Origin: Actinomycetes bacterium
GTDB taxonomy: Bacteria > Actinomycetota > Actinomycetes > Actinomycetales > Cellulomonadaceae
Direction: 5' to 3'
DNA: 14,130 nucleotides
Assembly (NCBI GenBank): GCA_021793115.1
Contig: JAJYTJ010000062.1
Span: forward strand, 1-14,130
Shown here: in pieces, positions 7,061 to 13,629 of the stretch
Layout of the letters: each line of letters opens with the position of its first letter
How positions within the stretch are numbered: the stretch's first letter is position 1
The notes under the pieces: generated by a model
What the model saw: the letters and a program-made list of their open reading frames with translations, nothing else
Databases searched by the model: none
What the model was told of the DNA's origin: nothing
Translations under genes and position numbers: made by a program

Positions 7061-7411
7061 GTGACTCTCGGCCCTGTGGCGTCCCTTCGTGAGCGCCGTC
7101 GGGCGGACGGTTTCACCGCGTACGCGGTGCTCTGGCGCGACCCTCGCACGGGCCGCCAGTCGTCTATGACTTATGCGTCGCGCTATGAGGCGCGGGTGGC
7201 GATGGAGCTGCTCGAGGCGGCTCACGCTGCGCCGCTGACTGCAGTCAGGGAGGACGCCAACAGTCTCGTGGACCCGCCTGCCCGGCGGGTCCGACGGGTG
7301 GCCGCCCCATCGCCTGCGACAGCGAACCGTCCGGGTGACCGTCCACCTCCACCAGCAGCATCCCCGGGCCTTCAGCCCCGGGGAGGCCAGCCGTCGCGAA
7401 CCGCAGCCTGA
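7061..7411 (+). pseudogene. Truncated tyrosine-type phage/ICE integrase (N-terminal domain only)
   Basis: From GTG 7061 or 7076 the frame reads VASLRERRRADGFTAYAVLW, then WRDPRTGRQSSMTYASRYEA and a helix ending MELLEAAHA. This is the typical N-terminal arm-binding domain of actinobacterial tyrosine integrases (basic start, DG.TAYAVLWRD, S.TF/Y..R.EA). Homology stops at about base 7235. The remaining codons to 7411 are rich in Pro and Arg and are antisense to the small gene at 7245-7685. The core-binding and catalytic domains, with the R..H.R..Y residues and about 300 more amino acids, are gone. It sits beside the 6954-6976 att fragment, the usual place for int. It cannot be active, so it is the relic of a decayed element. 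Confidence 0.62.
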
Positions 7412-7685
7412 AGCGGGCGTCCACCTCGCCCATGACCAGCTCCACGTGGGTGCCTCGGCCGGTGACAGCTACCAGTCGGCTGACCTCGGGGGCAGCCCGG
7501 GCCATCACGAAGCAGGGGAGGCTATCGGTGCGTCCGCGCCACGCGTTGACCTTCCGGTCCGGGTAGAGGGCGGGTCCTCCGAAGCCCGGCCAGGCCACGC
7601 GCTGGTCACCGTCGAACACCTGCCACCGCAGGCGGCCGTGTGTTCCGGCAAGGACGTTGACTTCATCATGCGGCGGCTCGGGCAC
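7245..7685 (-). CDS. Hypothetical protein, unknown function
   Basis: This is a leftward gene of 146 residues. The GTG at 7685 was chosen because GGAGGAG lies 6 bases upstream (complement of 7692-7698); the open frame reaches 7814 but the extra part is Arg-rich and lacks a ribosome site. The middle reads as a beta-rich globular protein: GTHGRLRWQVFDGD, FGGPALYPDRKVNAW, RLVAVTGRGTHVELVMGEVD, MLLVEVDGH. There is no signal peptide, membrane segment or catalytic motif. The last 25 residues (GRPPVGPAGQAGPRDCWRPP region) look non-natural and cover a strong hairpin at 7270-7292, so the C-terminus may have been altered where the integrase remnant abuts it. No family is recognised. It is divergent from the beta-propeller gene at 7966. 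Confidence 0.55.
   Translation of the reverse strand: MPEPPHDEVNVLAGTHGRLRWQVFDGDQRVAWPGFGGPALYPDRKVNAWRGRTDSLPCFVMARAAPEVSRLVAVTGRGTHVELVMGEVDARFRLRFATAGLPGAEGPGMLLVEVDGHPDGSLSQAMGRPPVGPAGQAGPRDCWRPP
7270..7292. terminator. Hairpin near the 3' end of the leftward hypothetical gene
   Basis: GGACCCGCC (7270-7278) and GGCGGGTCC (7284-7292) form a perfect 9-base-pair stem with a 5-base loop. There is no T run on either side. It lies inside the last codons of the leftward frame, and could be that gene's original terminator if the gene once ended earlier. A U-less hairpin terminator is plausible in actinomycetes but unproven. Confidence 0.35.
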
Positions 7686-7965
7686 TCGGCGCTCCTCCGT
7701 TGGCCTCCGGGACCACACGCCCGGCCGCGCGATCAAGACCGCCAGTTGGTGCAGTCGAGAAGCCCCGCGGCGGGGCAAAGGGAACCCGGCTATCACACCG
7801 AAAGGGAGATCCATCTGGCTGATACACGTATGTGCCGGTCAGCGCGCCAATCGCGACGGCGCAGAGCCGTCGCGGTGTTGCGGCCGTGGCATGCTCGCCG
7901 AACCCCGCGGGCTGGAGTCGCCGGAACGCCTGCGGTGCGCGCCGTCGGATCCGTACGGTGGGACC
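7686..7965. other. Divergent intergenic region with two hairpins
   Basis: This lies between the leftward hypothetical gene and the rightward beta-propeller gene and holds no credible gene. GCCCCG-CGG-CGGGGC at 7762-7776 is a 6-base-pair hairpin followed on the minus strand by TTCT, resembling a leftward terminator. CGCGACGGC-GCAGA-GCCGTCGCG at 7852-7874 is a perfect 9-base-pair hairpin. Promoters for both flanking genes should lie here; GGAACC at 7781-7786 resembles an ECF -35, but no matching -10 follows. The hairpins may be relics of lost genes or 5'-leader structures. Confidence 0.4.
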
Positions 7966-9579
7966 GTGGCCAGGCGGATGATCGAGGTCGAGCTTGTCGG
8001 CGACGATCCGCCTGCGGGTGGCCCTGGTCCGGATCCGGTGACCGAGTGGCTGCGTCGGGTCTGGACGCGCGCTGTCGGGGGTGCGCGACGAGCGGCGGCG
8101 TTCGTCGTGCGGCCCGTGCGGCGGGCTTGGCGCCGGCCGTGGGTGCGTTGGGTGGCATCCGTGGTGGCCGTGGCGGTCGTCGCAGTCTCGGTGACGGTGC
8201 ATGTGACGGGCGCGGCGCGTGAGCGGGCGAGGCTGGCGGCGCTGGCGCTGGTGCCGGGCGTAGTGCGGCCGCTGCACCCCGGTCTTCGGGCGCTGTACCA
8301 GGTACCGAGCCCGGACTCGCAAGTCCTGACGCAGGGATTCCGGGCGGGCGACACACTCGTGGGGGCCGTCTCCGCGACGGACGACGGCTGGTCGGTCGTC
8401 GGCCTGGACGCCGCGACCGGGGCTCGCCGGTGGTCCACCAGCCTCGAGCCGGTCGACGCGCCGGCCGAGCAGCTCCGACCTCCTATGTGCAGGGCGGCCG
8501 AGGCGCTGGTGTTCTGCACCGCGGCGCAGGTGACGGCCGACCCGCTGGTCTCAGGGTGGCAGACGGCCACCTGGGTGCTCGACCCCGCTGATGGTCACCT
8601 GATCCGCACCATGGCATACGACGAGCACACCTGGGCGACCGTCGCCGGCGGTCTGGTCGTCGAGGCAACCCAGTCGGACGGCCCGCGTCGGGCGCCCGCG
8701 GCCGGACCGTGGACCGTGACGTGGACGGTCACCGCCTCCGACCCCGCGACCGGCGCGGTCCAGTGGACGTGGACAAGCCCACCCGTGGCGGTCACGGCCG
8801 CCGTCGAGGACGGGAACGTCCTGCACGATCCGAGCGACTACGAGTCGGGCGTCACCCGATGGCCCGGTGCGGTCGACGACGTCGCGGTCTCGGTCGGTGA
8901 CGACACCTGGGTCCTGCGCGCGGACGGGTTGCTGCGCACGCACGTCTCGCGTCCCGGCGGATGGTGGGTCTCGGAGGACGGCGGCTCCCTGCTTCGGTCG
9001 CCGCAGTACGACCCCACCTCGATTCCGGCAACTGCCCCACGGGACGAGATGCTCACCGACGACGGCTCGTGGAAGTCGATCGACGGCACCGGCCCGGCGG
9101 GCCTGATGGTGGACGACGGCTCTGCTCCCGACGTACTCCTGCGAGCGTCCTTCTCAAGCGACCAGCACGCCGTACTGACCGCGGTCGACCGGCACACCGG
9201 AGCGACGCTGTGGCAGACGTCTGTCGGCAGCGCCAGGCTCGGGTACGGCGCGGTGCTGCTGGAAGGCCGGGTGTACGTCGGCGCCGACACGCTGCGAGCG
9301 ATCGACGCGACGACCGGGCACGTGATCTGGACATCCGCAGACACCCTGAATGGGCGCCTCGTCGCGACCGACGGCCGCGTGCTGCTGGTCCAGGCAGGCA
9401 ACGAGGTCACGGCACGGTCCATGGACGACGGCCGGGTGCTGTGGCGCGACGACCTGCCCGCCTCGGTGCTTGGGTCTGGGGTAACGGAAACGGACCTGAT
9501 GCCCACCATCGGGGTCTTGCCGCAGCTTCGGCGCCTGCTCGAGCTCCATCAAGACCAGTCGGTCGTGGTCCTCGGCTGA
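7966..9579 (+). CDS. Membrane-anchored PQQ-like beta-propeller repeat protein
   Basis: A 537-residue protein counted from GTG 7966 (VARRMIEVEL); ATG 7978 is an alternative and neither has a clean ribosome site. Residues 1-60 are cytoplasmic and basic near the membrane, about 62-80 form a hydrophobic helix (ASVVAVAVVAVSVTVHV), and the rest is extracytoplasmic. The outer part holds propeller blades of the PQQ/quinoprotein type with the signature D-x-x-T/D-G-x-x-x-W: GLDAATGARRW, VLDPADGHLIR, ASDPATGAVQW, AVDRHTGATLW, AIDATTGHVIW, SMDDGRVLW. No dehydrogenase catalytic residues are evident, so this is more likely a binding or scaffold propeller than an enzyme. It stands alone, divergent from the small gene on its left, and is closed by hairpins just after its stop. 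Confidence 0.8.
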   Translation: MARRMIEVELVGDDPPAGGPGPDPVTEWLRRVWTRAVGGARRAAAFVVRPVRRAWRRPWVRWVASVVAVAVVAVSVTVHVTGAARERARLAALALVPGVVRPLHPGLRALYQVPSPDSQVLTQGFRAGDTLVGAVSATDDGWSVVGLDAATGARRWSTSLEPVDAPAEQLRPPMCRAAEALVFCTAAQVTADPLVSGWQTATWVLDPADGHLIRTMAYDEHTWATVAGGLVVEATQSDGPRRAPAAGPWTVTWTVTASDPATGAVQWTWTSPPVAVTAAVEDGNVLHDPSDYESGVTRWPGAVDDVAVSVGDDTWVLRADGLLRTHVSRPGGWWVSEDGGSLLRSPQYDPTSIPATAPRDEMLTDDGSWKSIDGTGPAGLMVDDGSAPDVLLRASFSSDQHAVLTAVDRHTGATLWQTSVGSARLGYGAVLLEGRVYVGADTLRAIDATTGHVIWTSADTLNGRLVATDGRVLLVQAGNEVTARSMDDGRVLWRDDLPASVLGSGVTETDLMPTIGVLPQLRRLLELHQDQSVVVLG

Positions 9580-9587
9580 GCCGCCCA

Positions 9588-9630
9588 CTGCCGGTCCCGG
9601 CAGCGTGGGTACGCCTCGCGGGCGTACTTT
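9588..9630 (+). terminator. Tandem hairpin terminator after the beta-propeller gene
   Basis: Two hairpins follow the stop at 9577-9579. CTGCCG/CGGCAG at 9588-9603 has a tight 4-base loop. GTACGCC-TCGCG-GGCGTAC at 9609-9627 is a perfect 7-base-pair stem followed by TTT (9628-9630). The second fits a Rho-independent terminator. Position and orientation match the end of the upstream gene. Confidence 0.55.
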
Positions 9631-10359
9631 CCGCAGAAGGGCAAGGCATGGGGAGGGCAGAGCGGCTGGCCTCCGTCAACGGAGCCATCGTCGGGCCCGA
9701 CGCCGCGCCAGGGTCGGCCGTCATGTGCCATCCGAGGCGCACGACACGGTCAACGGCGTGCGGGTGTCCGGGAAGATCGTGCCCGCGGGGCGGGACACGA
9801 GTCTGCGCCCGCCCGCAACGCCGTGTGCGTCCGCCAGGGTCCAGTCACGGACCGCTTCGCAGCGCGGGAAGGTGGCTCCCCTCGGGCCAGCGCAACCAAG
9901 GCCCGCACCTGACCCGATCGCGGGGGTCAACGCCCGTGGTAGGTACCTGACCAGACGAGAGACGTGGCAGTCTGATGGATGGCCCTTCACAACGAATTCA
10001 AAGAGGGGGCCGGAGGTGCCGGCATCACCCCGGCCGGCGCGCGAGATTCGCATGACCGCCGAGCTGCGTCGACGACGCGGTCTTCGCCGAACTGGCGTCG
10101 GAACCTGGACGTGAACGACGAAGACTCGGTCAGTGTGCGCTTCTCCGCCAGACATGCGCGACAAAAGAGATGGCGACTCAGCAATGGCGGGAACGTAGCA
10201 GTCGCTACCGACAGCCGCTGTCGACGGTGCCGGACGACGTGCAGGATCGTGCCTCACGGCGACGCCCCCATGGTGGCCTCATGCGGCCCGCTCCATCTTC
10301 ACGACCGCGGCATCGCTCGAGCGAGTTGGCTCGGGGAGTGGCCGATTCGACTGGCGTCT
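9631..10359. other. About 730 bases without a convincing gene; one operator-like palindrome
   Basis: Long frames exist on both strands, but their products are dominated by Arg, Pro and Ser, lack ribosome sites and show no domain. A stretch near 9730-9900 has G/C-ending codons in the frame reading VNGVRVSGKIVPAGRD, so a decayed gene is possible. The perfect inverted repeat TGACCC-N8-GGGTCA at 9910-9929 looks like a dimer-binding operator, but no promoter or gene start follows at a sensible distance. I cannot assign this region. Confidence 0.35.
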
Positions 10360-10385
10360 CAACCTTTTGGAGTGTTGCGCCGTTG
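10360..10385 (+). promoter_or_regulatory. ECF-type promoter of the first sigma operon
   Basis: CAACC at 10360-10364 and CGTTG at 10381-10385 are spaced by 16 bases. The same pair with the same spacing stands before the second sigma gene at 13013-13038. AACC-type -35 and CGTT-type -10 boxes are known for actinobacterial ECF sigma factors. Transcription would begin about 10392-10393, right at the ATG, so the mRNA is probably leaderless. That explains the missing ribosome site. Confidence 0.55.
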
Positions 10386-10392
10386 ATGTGGC

Positions 10393-10950
10393 ATGCGGGT
10401 GCAGGCGGAGCCGACCGGCGAGGACGCCGTCGAGCATGTCGCGGTGCTGCCGACCCCTGATGGCACCGACGCGGGGTTCGCGGACTTCGTGCGCTCGTCG
10501 TCCGCCGAGCTGGGCCGGGTCGCATGGTTCCTGACGGGTGACCGCACCCGCGCGGAGGATCTGCTGCAGCACGCGTACCTGCGGACCTGGTCGCACTGGG
10601 GGCGGGTGCGAAACGGCGACCCGTTGGCGTACACCCGGCGGGTGCTGGCCAACGCGCGTATCGACGCCTGGCGGCTCGCCCGGCGCGAGGTCCTGTCACC
10701 TGAGGTGCCGGAGCGCGCCATGCCGAGTGGTGCGGTGGTGGCCGACGAGCGTGACGCGCTGGTGCGTGCGCTGCGGATGCTGCCGGCGCAGCAGCGCCGG
10801 ATCGTCGTGCTGCGCCACCTTGCCGGGCTGACCGAGGTCGAGGTCGCCGACGAGCTGCGCGTCAGCGTCGGCACGGTCAAGGCCGCGGCCTCCCGCGGGC
10901 TGGCGCGGCTGCGCACCCAACTGGAGGACGACCAGGGAGGCGCGCGATGA
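10393..10950 (+). CDS. SigE-family ECF RNA polymerase sigma factor
   Basis: A 185-residue extracytoplasmic-function sigma factor. Region 2 spans about 27-95 (FADFVRSSSAELGRVAWFLT, AEDLLQHAYLRTW, DPLAYTRRVLANARIDAWR); DLLQ is the usual region-2 core-binding helix. Region 4 spans about 122-175 (LRMLPAQQRRIVVLRHLAGL, then the HTH TEVEVADELRVSVGTVKAAASRGLARLR). It matches the SigE subfamily common in actinomycetes. ATG 10393 is preferred because the predicted transcription start coincides with it; GTG 10399 and GTG 10444 are possible. The stop overlaps the next gene's ATG (ATGA), tying it to a membrane partner that may control it. Likely autoregulated through CAACC-N16-CGTTG. Family is firm; the stimulus is unknown. 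Confidence 0.87.
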   Translation: MRVQAEPTGEDAVEHVAVLPTPDGTDAGFADFVRSSSAELGRVAWFLTGDRTRAEDLLQHAYLRTWSHWGRVRNGDPLAYTRRVLANARIDAWRLARREVLSPEVPERAMPSGAVVADERDALVRALRMLPAQQRRIVVLRHLAGLTEVEVADELRVSVGTVKAAASRGLARLRTQLEDDQGGAR

Positions 10951-12689
10951 CCACCGACGACGAGCGGTACGCGGAACACCTGCGCGAGCGGTACGCCGCG
11001 CCCGTCTTCGACGTCGACCCGGACGTGATCGTGCGCCGTGGGCGCCGCCGGCGGACGAGTGCGTGGAGCGCCGCCGGTGTCGCGCTCGTCGTGGTGGCCC
11101 TTGCCTGGAGAGTGGTCGGGCTGCCGCGGTCGATCGGCCCGGGACCGGCCGCCGCCCCGCCGCCCGAGCCCCCCGACGCTCAGGCAGCGCTCGTCATCAG
11201 CCCCGCCAGCGTGCACGCCGGCGACGCCGTGACGGTGACGATCCTCAACCGGGGTTCGAGCGACCTGATCGGCGGCGTCGGCGTCCAGGCGCAGCGCTGG
11301 GACGGCCACGCATGGAGGGCGGCGGGCGAGGCCGGCCTCTGCTTCGGCTGGAACCCCTGCGAAAGCCGCATCGACCCGAACCCCGACAACTGGTCGGTGC
11401 CGAGCCTCGGCATCCGGGCACCGTCCGGGGGCTCGAGCGCGCCGCTCGGGCTATCGACCGCGAGCCTGCCGCTCGGGTGGTACCGCCTGAGCATGACGGT
11501 GATCTTCGACTCGTCGTTCGACTCGTCGGCCACGGCAGCAGCGCAGCGGAGCGTGACCGCCGCTGGCCAGTTCGAGGTCATCGCGCCCGCGACGCCGGCG
11601 GCCACGCCCACCTCAACGGCTAGCGCGGCGCCGTCGACCGCCGCACCCGAGCCGTCGTCCATGGCGCCGAACCCCGGCAGCGTCACCACTGACGCCCTCT
11701 TCGGCCAGGCGGGTCAGGCCGTCGTCACCAAGGACGGCGCGACATTGCTGACCATCGACGCCGGCGCTCACTGGAGCGCCCTGACCGTCCCCGGGACGCG
11801 CATCGGCGGGCGCTGGCTCGACGTCCACGGCGCCACGATCGCCGCCGCGACCCTCGACGCCAGCGGCAACCTGACCTACGAGCGGTCCAGCGACGCCGGG
11901 AAGACGTGGACCAGCCAGCGCCTGCCACTGACGATGCCGGACGGGGGCCAGGTCGACGTCTCGCTCGACGCCACCGGGTCGACGGTGGCCATCGCCGCGC
12001 AGCTGCTGCATTCGTCGGGTGTCGAGGGCACCGGTGCGCTGTTCGTCGGGCCCGCTGGACGCGACGTCGTCGCGAAGACGGCGCCGACCGCCGGAACCGT
12101 CTCGTGGGTGGGCACGCATCTGCTCTTCGTCGGCGGTGTGGTGAGCTCGAGGCTCTTCGTCAGCGACGACCTCGGGGCAACCTGGACCCAGAGCACCGTC
12201 GAGGGCGTCACGGTGTCCGGCGATCCGCCGATCCCGGCCGACGCTCCGAGCATCGGCCTTCCTGTGACCTCCGCCGCGGGCCGAGCCATCCTTCCCGTGA
12301 CCCTGTTCAGCGGCGGCACGTCGTCCGTCGTCGACCTGCTGGCGACGAGCGACGGACGCACCTTCACGTCCCTGGCCCAGCTGCCGACCGGCGGCACATG
12401 GGGTCCTGGCGTGACGGCTGTCGGGACCAGCGCAGGGCCGGACGCGTCGATCTTCGCCGACCCGTCGTCAGCCAGGCTCATCACGGTGACCGGGTCAGAC
12501 GTGACGACTGTGACGCCAAGCGGACTGCCCGGGCCCGGTTGGCTCACCTTTTCTGACGCGGAACACGGCCTGGCGTTCGTGACCGTCTCGACGTGCCCAG
12601 GGAAGACGAACTGCACCACGACGTCGGGCCTGTATGCCTCGACCGATGGCGGCCACACCTGGACCGCCAGCGCGCCATCCGTCGGCTGA
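10947..12689 (+). CDS. Sigma-operon membrane protein with extracytoplasmic Asp-box (BNR/sialidase-like) propeller
   Basis: A 580-residue single-pass membrane protein, translationally coupled to the sigma gene. Residues 1-38 are a short cytoplasmic tail with a basic end (RRGRRRR), and about 39-57 form the membrane helix. Residues 80-212 form a beta-rich domain resembling an Ig-like fold (VISPASVHAGDAVTVTILN; Cys132 and Cys138 could form a disulfide). Residues 213-245 are an Ala/Thr/Pro/Ser linker. Residues 246-580 carry Asp boxes S/T-x-D-x-G-x-x-W at 269-276, 314-321, 406-413 and 565-572, typical of BNR or sialidase propellers; no sialidase catalytic Arg triad or FRIP motif is seen. The position suggests an anti-sigma or sensor role, but the cytoplasmic tail lacks a zinc-binding anti-sigma motif (HxxxCxxC), so that role is inferred. 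Confidence 0.78.
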   Translation: MTTDDERYAEHLRERYAAPVFDVDPDVIVRRGRRRRTSAWSAAGVALVVVALAWRVVGLPRSIGPGPAAAPPPEPPDAQAALVISPASVHAGDAVTVTILNRGSSDLIGGVGVQAQRWDGHAWRAAGEAGLCFGWNPCESRIDPNPDNWSVPSLGIRAPSGGSSAPLGLSTASLPLGWYRLSMTVIFDSSFDSSATAAAQRSVTAAGQFEVIAPATPAATPTSTASAAPSTAAPEPSSMAPNPGSVTTDALFGQAGQAVVTKDGATLLTIDAGAHWSALTVPGTRIGGRWLDVHGATIAAATLDASGNLTYERSSDAGKTWTSQRLPLTMPDGGQVDVSLDATGSTVAIAAQLLHSSGVEGTGALFVGPAGRDVVAKTAPTAGTVSWVGTHLLFVGGVVSSRLFVSDDLGATWTQSTVEGVTVSGDPPIPADAPSIGLPVTSAAGRAILPVTLFSGGTSSVVDLLATSDGRTFTSLAQLPTGGTWGPGVTAVGTSAGPDASIFADPSSARLITVTGSDVTTVTPSGLPGPGWLTFSDAEHGLAFVTVSTCPGKTNCTTTSGLYASTDGGHTWTASAPSVG

Positions 12690-13012
12690 GCGGCCCGGCG
12701 TCGAAGGGAAACACCGCCGCCCGCACATAGCTAGTGATGAAGTCCGCTCGCCGGGGACGATGTGCGACAGGCTCCGTTCGGCTCGGCAACCTTCGCCGTC
12801 CGGGACTCTTGATCAGGCATGGTGAAGGGGCGCGGGTACGTCGCCTACGCCGGCACCGTCGGCGGTGAAGGCCCCACCGCGGGTCAAGGCGGTCTGCGGA
12901 TCATGTCTGCCGACGCGGGCCAGAACACCAACATCGCCGACGTCGACCGTGATCGCGGGCAGGCTGCAGGGACCGCCTGACACCCGAGTGCGTGAATCCC
13001 GCCCGCGGACCC
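12690..13012. other. Gap between the two sigma operons
   Basis: No long gene is supported. It contains the 53-codon frame at 12819-12980 described separately. No strong hairpin terminator follows the 12689 stop; the inverted GGCG/CGCC elements there are weak. The promoter of the second sigma gene starts just after this gap. Confidence 0.4.
12819..12980 (+). pseudogene. 53-residue frame resembling a TolB/PD40-type repeat fragment
   Basis: ATG 12819 opens a short frame containing GYVAYAGTVGG and then GGLRIMSADAGQNTN, followed by a non-natural tail and TGA. The stretch xIAYAGT...GLRxMSADGxxxTN resembles one blade of TolB/WD40-like (PD40) repeat proteins. No ribosome site is evident and both ends look cut. 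It may be the relic of a larger propeller gene. Confidence is low because the match is short and unaided. Confidence 0.25.
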
Positions 13013-13038
13013 CAACCGATCGGCCATGCTCGGCGTTG
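13013..13038 (+). promoter_or_regulatory. ECF-type promoter of the second sigma operon
   Basis: CAACC at 13013-13017 and CGTTG at 13034-13038 are spaced by 16 bases, the same boxes and spacing as before the first sigma gene (10360-10385). The predicted start near 13045 leaves a leader of about 32 bases before GTG 13078, with GAGGAGGG at 13067-13074 as ribosome site. The spacers of the two promoters differ in sequence, so the shared boxes are not simply a recent duplication of the whole block. Confidence 0.55.
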
Positions 13039-13077
13039 TCTGTGTGAGGTGGGTTGGGGACGGGCCGAGGAGGGCCG

Positions 13078-13629
13078 GTGCGCGAGGCCTGGCAGCCGCT
13101 GCTCGAGCAGCTGGTTCGCGAGCGCTACGCACGCCTGCTGACTCGCGCGATCCTGCTCGTCGGACCGGGCGGCGACCCGCAGGACCTCGTGCAGGAAGCG
13201 CTGCTGGCCACGTTCGGGGGCGGCGCCCACCTGACGTCGGTCGAGGCCGCCGAGCAGTACGTGCGCCGCGCGATCGTGTCCCGGTTCGTCGACCGGCTGC
13301 GCCGCGACGCCCGCGAAAGCGCAGCGCATGAGAACGCGCGCCTACTCGCCCAGCCGGGGCACGCGTCGGACGTGGCCACCGAGCTCGAGGCCGCACTCGC
13401 CCTGCTCGCACCGCGCGAGCGGGCGTGCGTGGTCTTGCGCCACGTCGAAGCGCTGTCGGTCGCGCAGACGGCCAGGCAGCTCGGGCTCTGCGACGGCGCC
13501 GTGAAGCGCTACACGTACGACGGCATCCGCACGCTCAACGCGGCCCTGGGCACCGATGTGAACGACGACGACGTCGCGGTGCGGCCCGTCACTGGGCCTG
13601 CCGCACGATCGGGGGTGCGTGGTGCGTGA
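13078..13629 (+). CDS. Second ECF-type sigma factor
   Basis: A 183-residue sigma-70 family protein. Region 2 is about 8-80 (LVRERYARLLTRAILLVG, DPQDLVQEALLATF, YVRRAIVSRFVDRLRRDAR); region 4 is about 102-158 (LALLAPRERACVVLRHVEAL, then the HTH SVAQTARQLGLCDGAVKRYTYDGIRTL written here as its key parts SVAQTARQLGL and GAVKRYTYDGIRTL). GTG 13078 was chosen for its GAGGAGGG ribosome site; the open frame continues up to TTG 13054 but that start would remove the site. The recognition helix is unusual (LCDGAVKRYTYDG in place of VSVGTVKSRLSRG). The acidic, disordered tail NDDDVAVRP... is atypical. The stop overlaps the next gene by 8 bases. Organised like the operon at 10393. Confidence 0.83.
   Translation: MREAWQPLLEQLVRERYARLLTRAILLVGPGGDPQDLVQEALLATFGGGAHLTSVEAAEQYVRRAIVSRFVDRLRRDARESAAHENARLLAQPGHASDVATELEAALALLAPRERACVVLRHVEALSVAQTARQLGLCDGAVKRYTYDGIRTLNAALGTDVNDDDVAVRPVTGPAARSGVRGA

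Noticed and set aside
6691..7149. 152-residue - strand frame across the att site
   Set aside because: It spans the att fragment and the antisense of the integrase stump, with no ribosome site or domain.
9605..10114. 169-residue + strand frame
   Set aside because: It starts within the terminator hairpins, is rich in Arg and Pro and has no domain; at most part of it is a relic.
9721..10257. 178-residue - strand frame
   Set aside because: No ribosome site, low-complexity composition and no recognisable fold.
13054..13077. TTG start for the second sigma factor
   Set aside because: It would place the GAGGAGGG ribosome site inside the gene; GTG 13078 is better placed.
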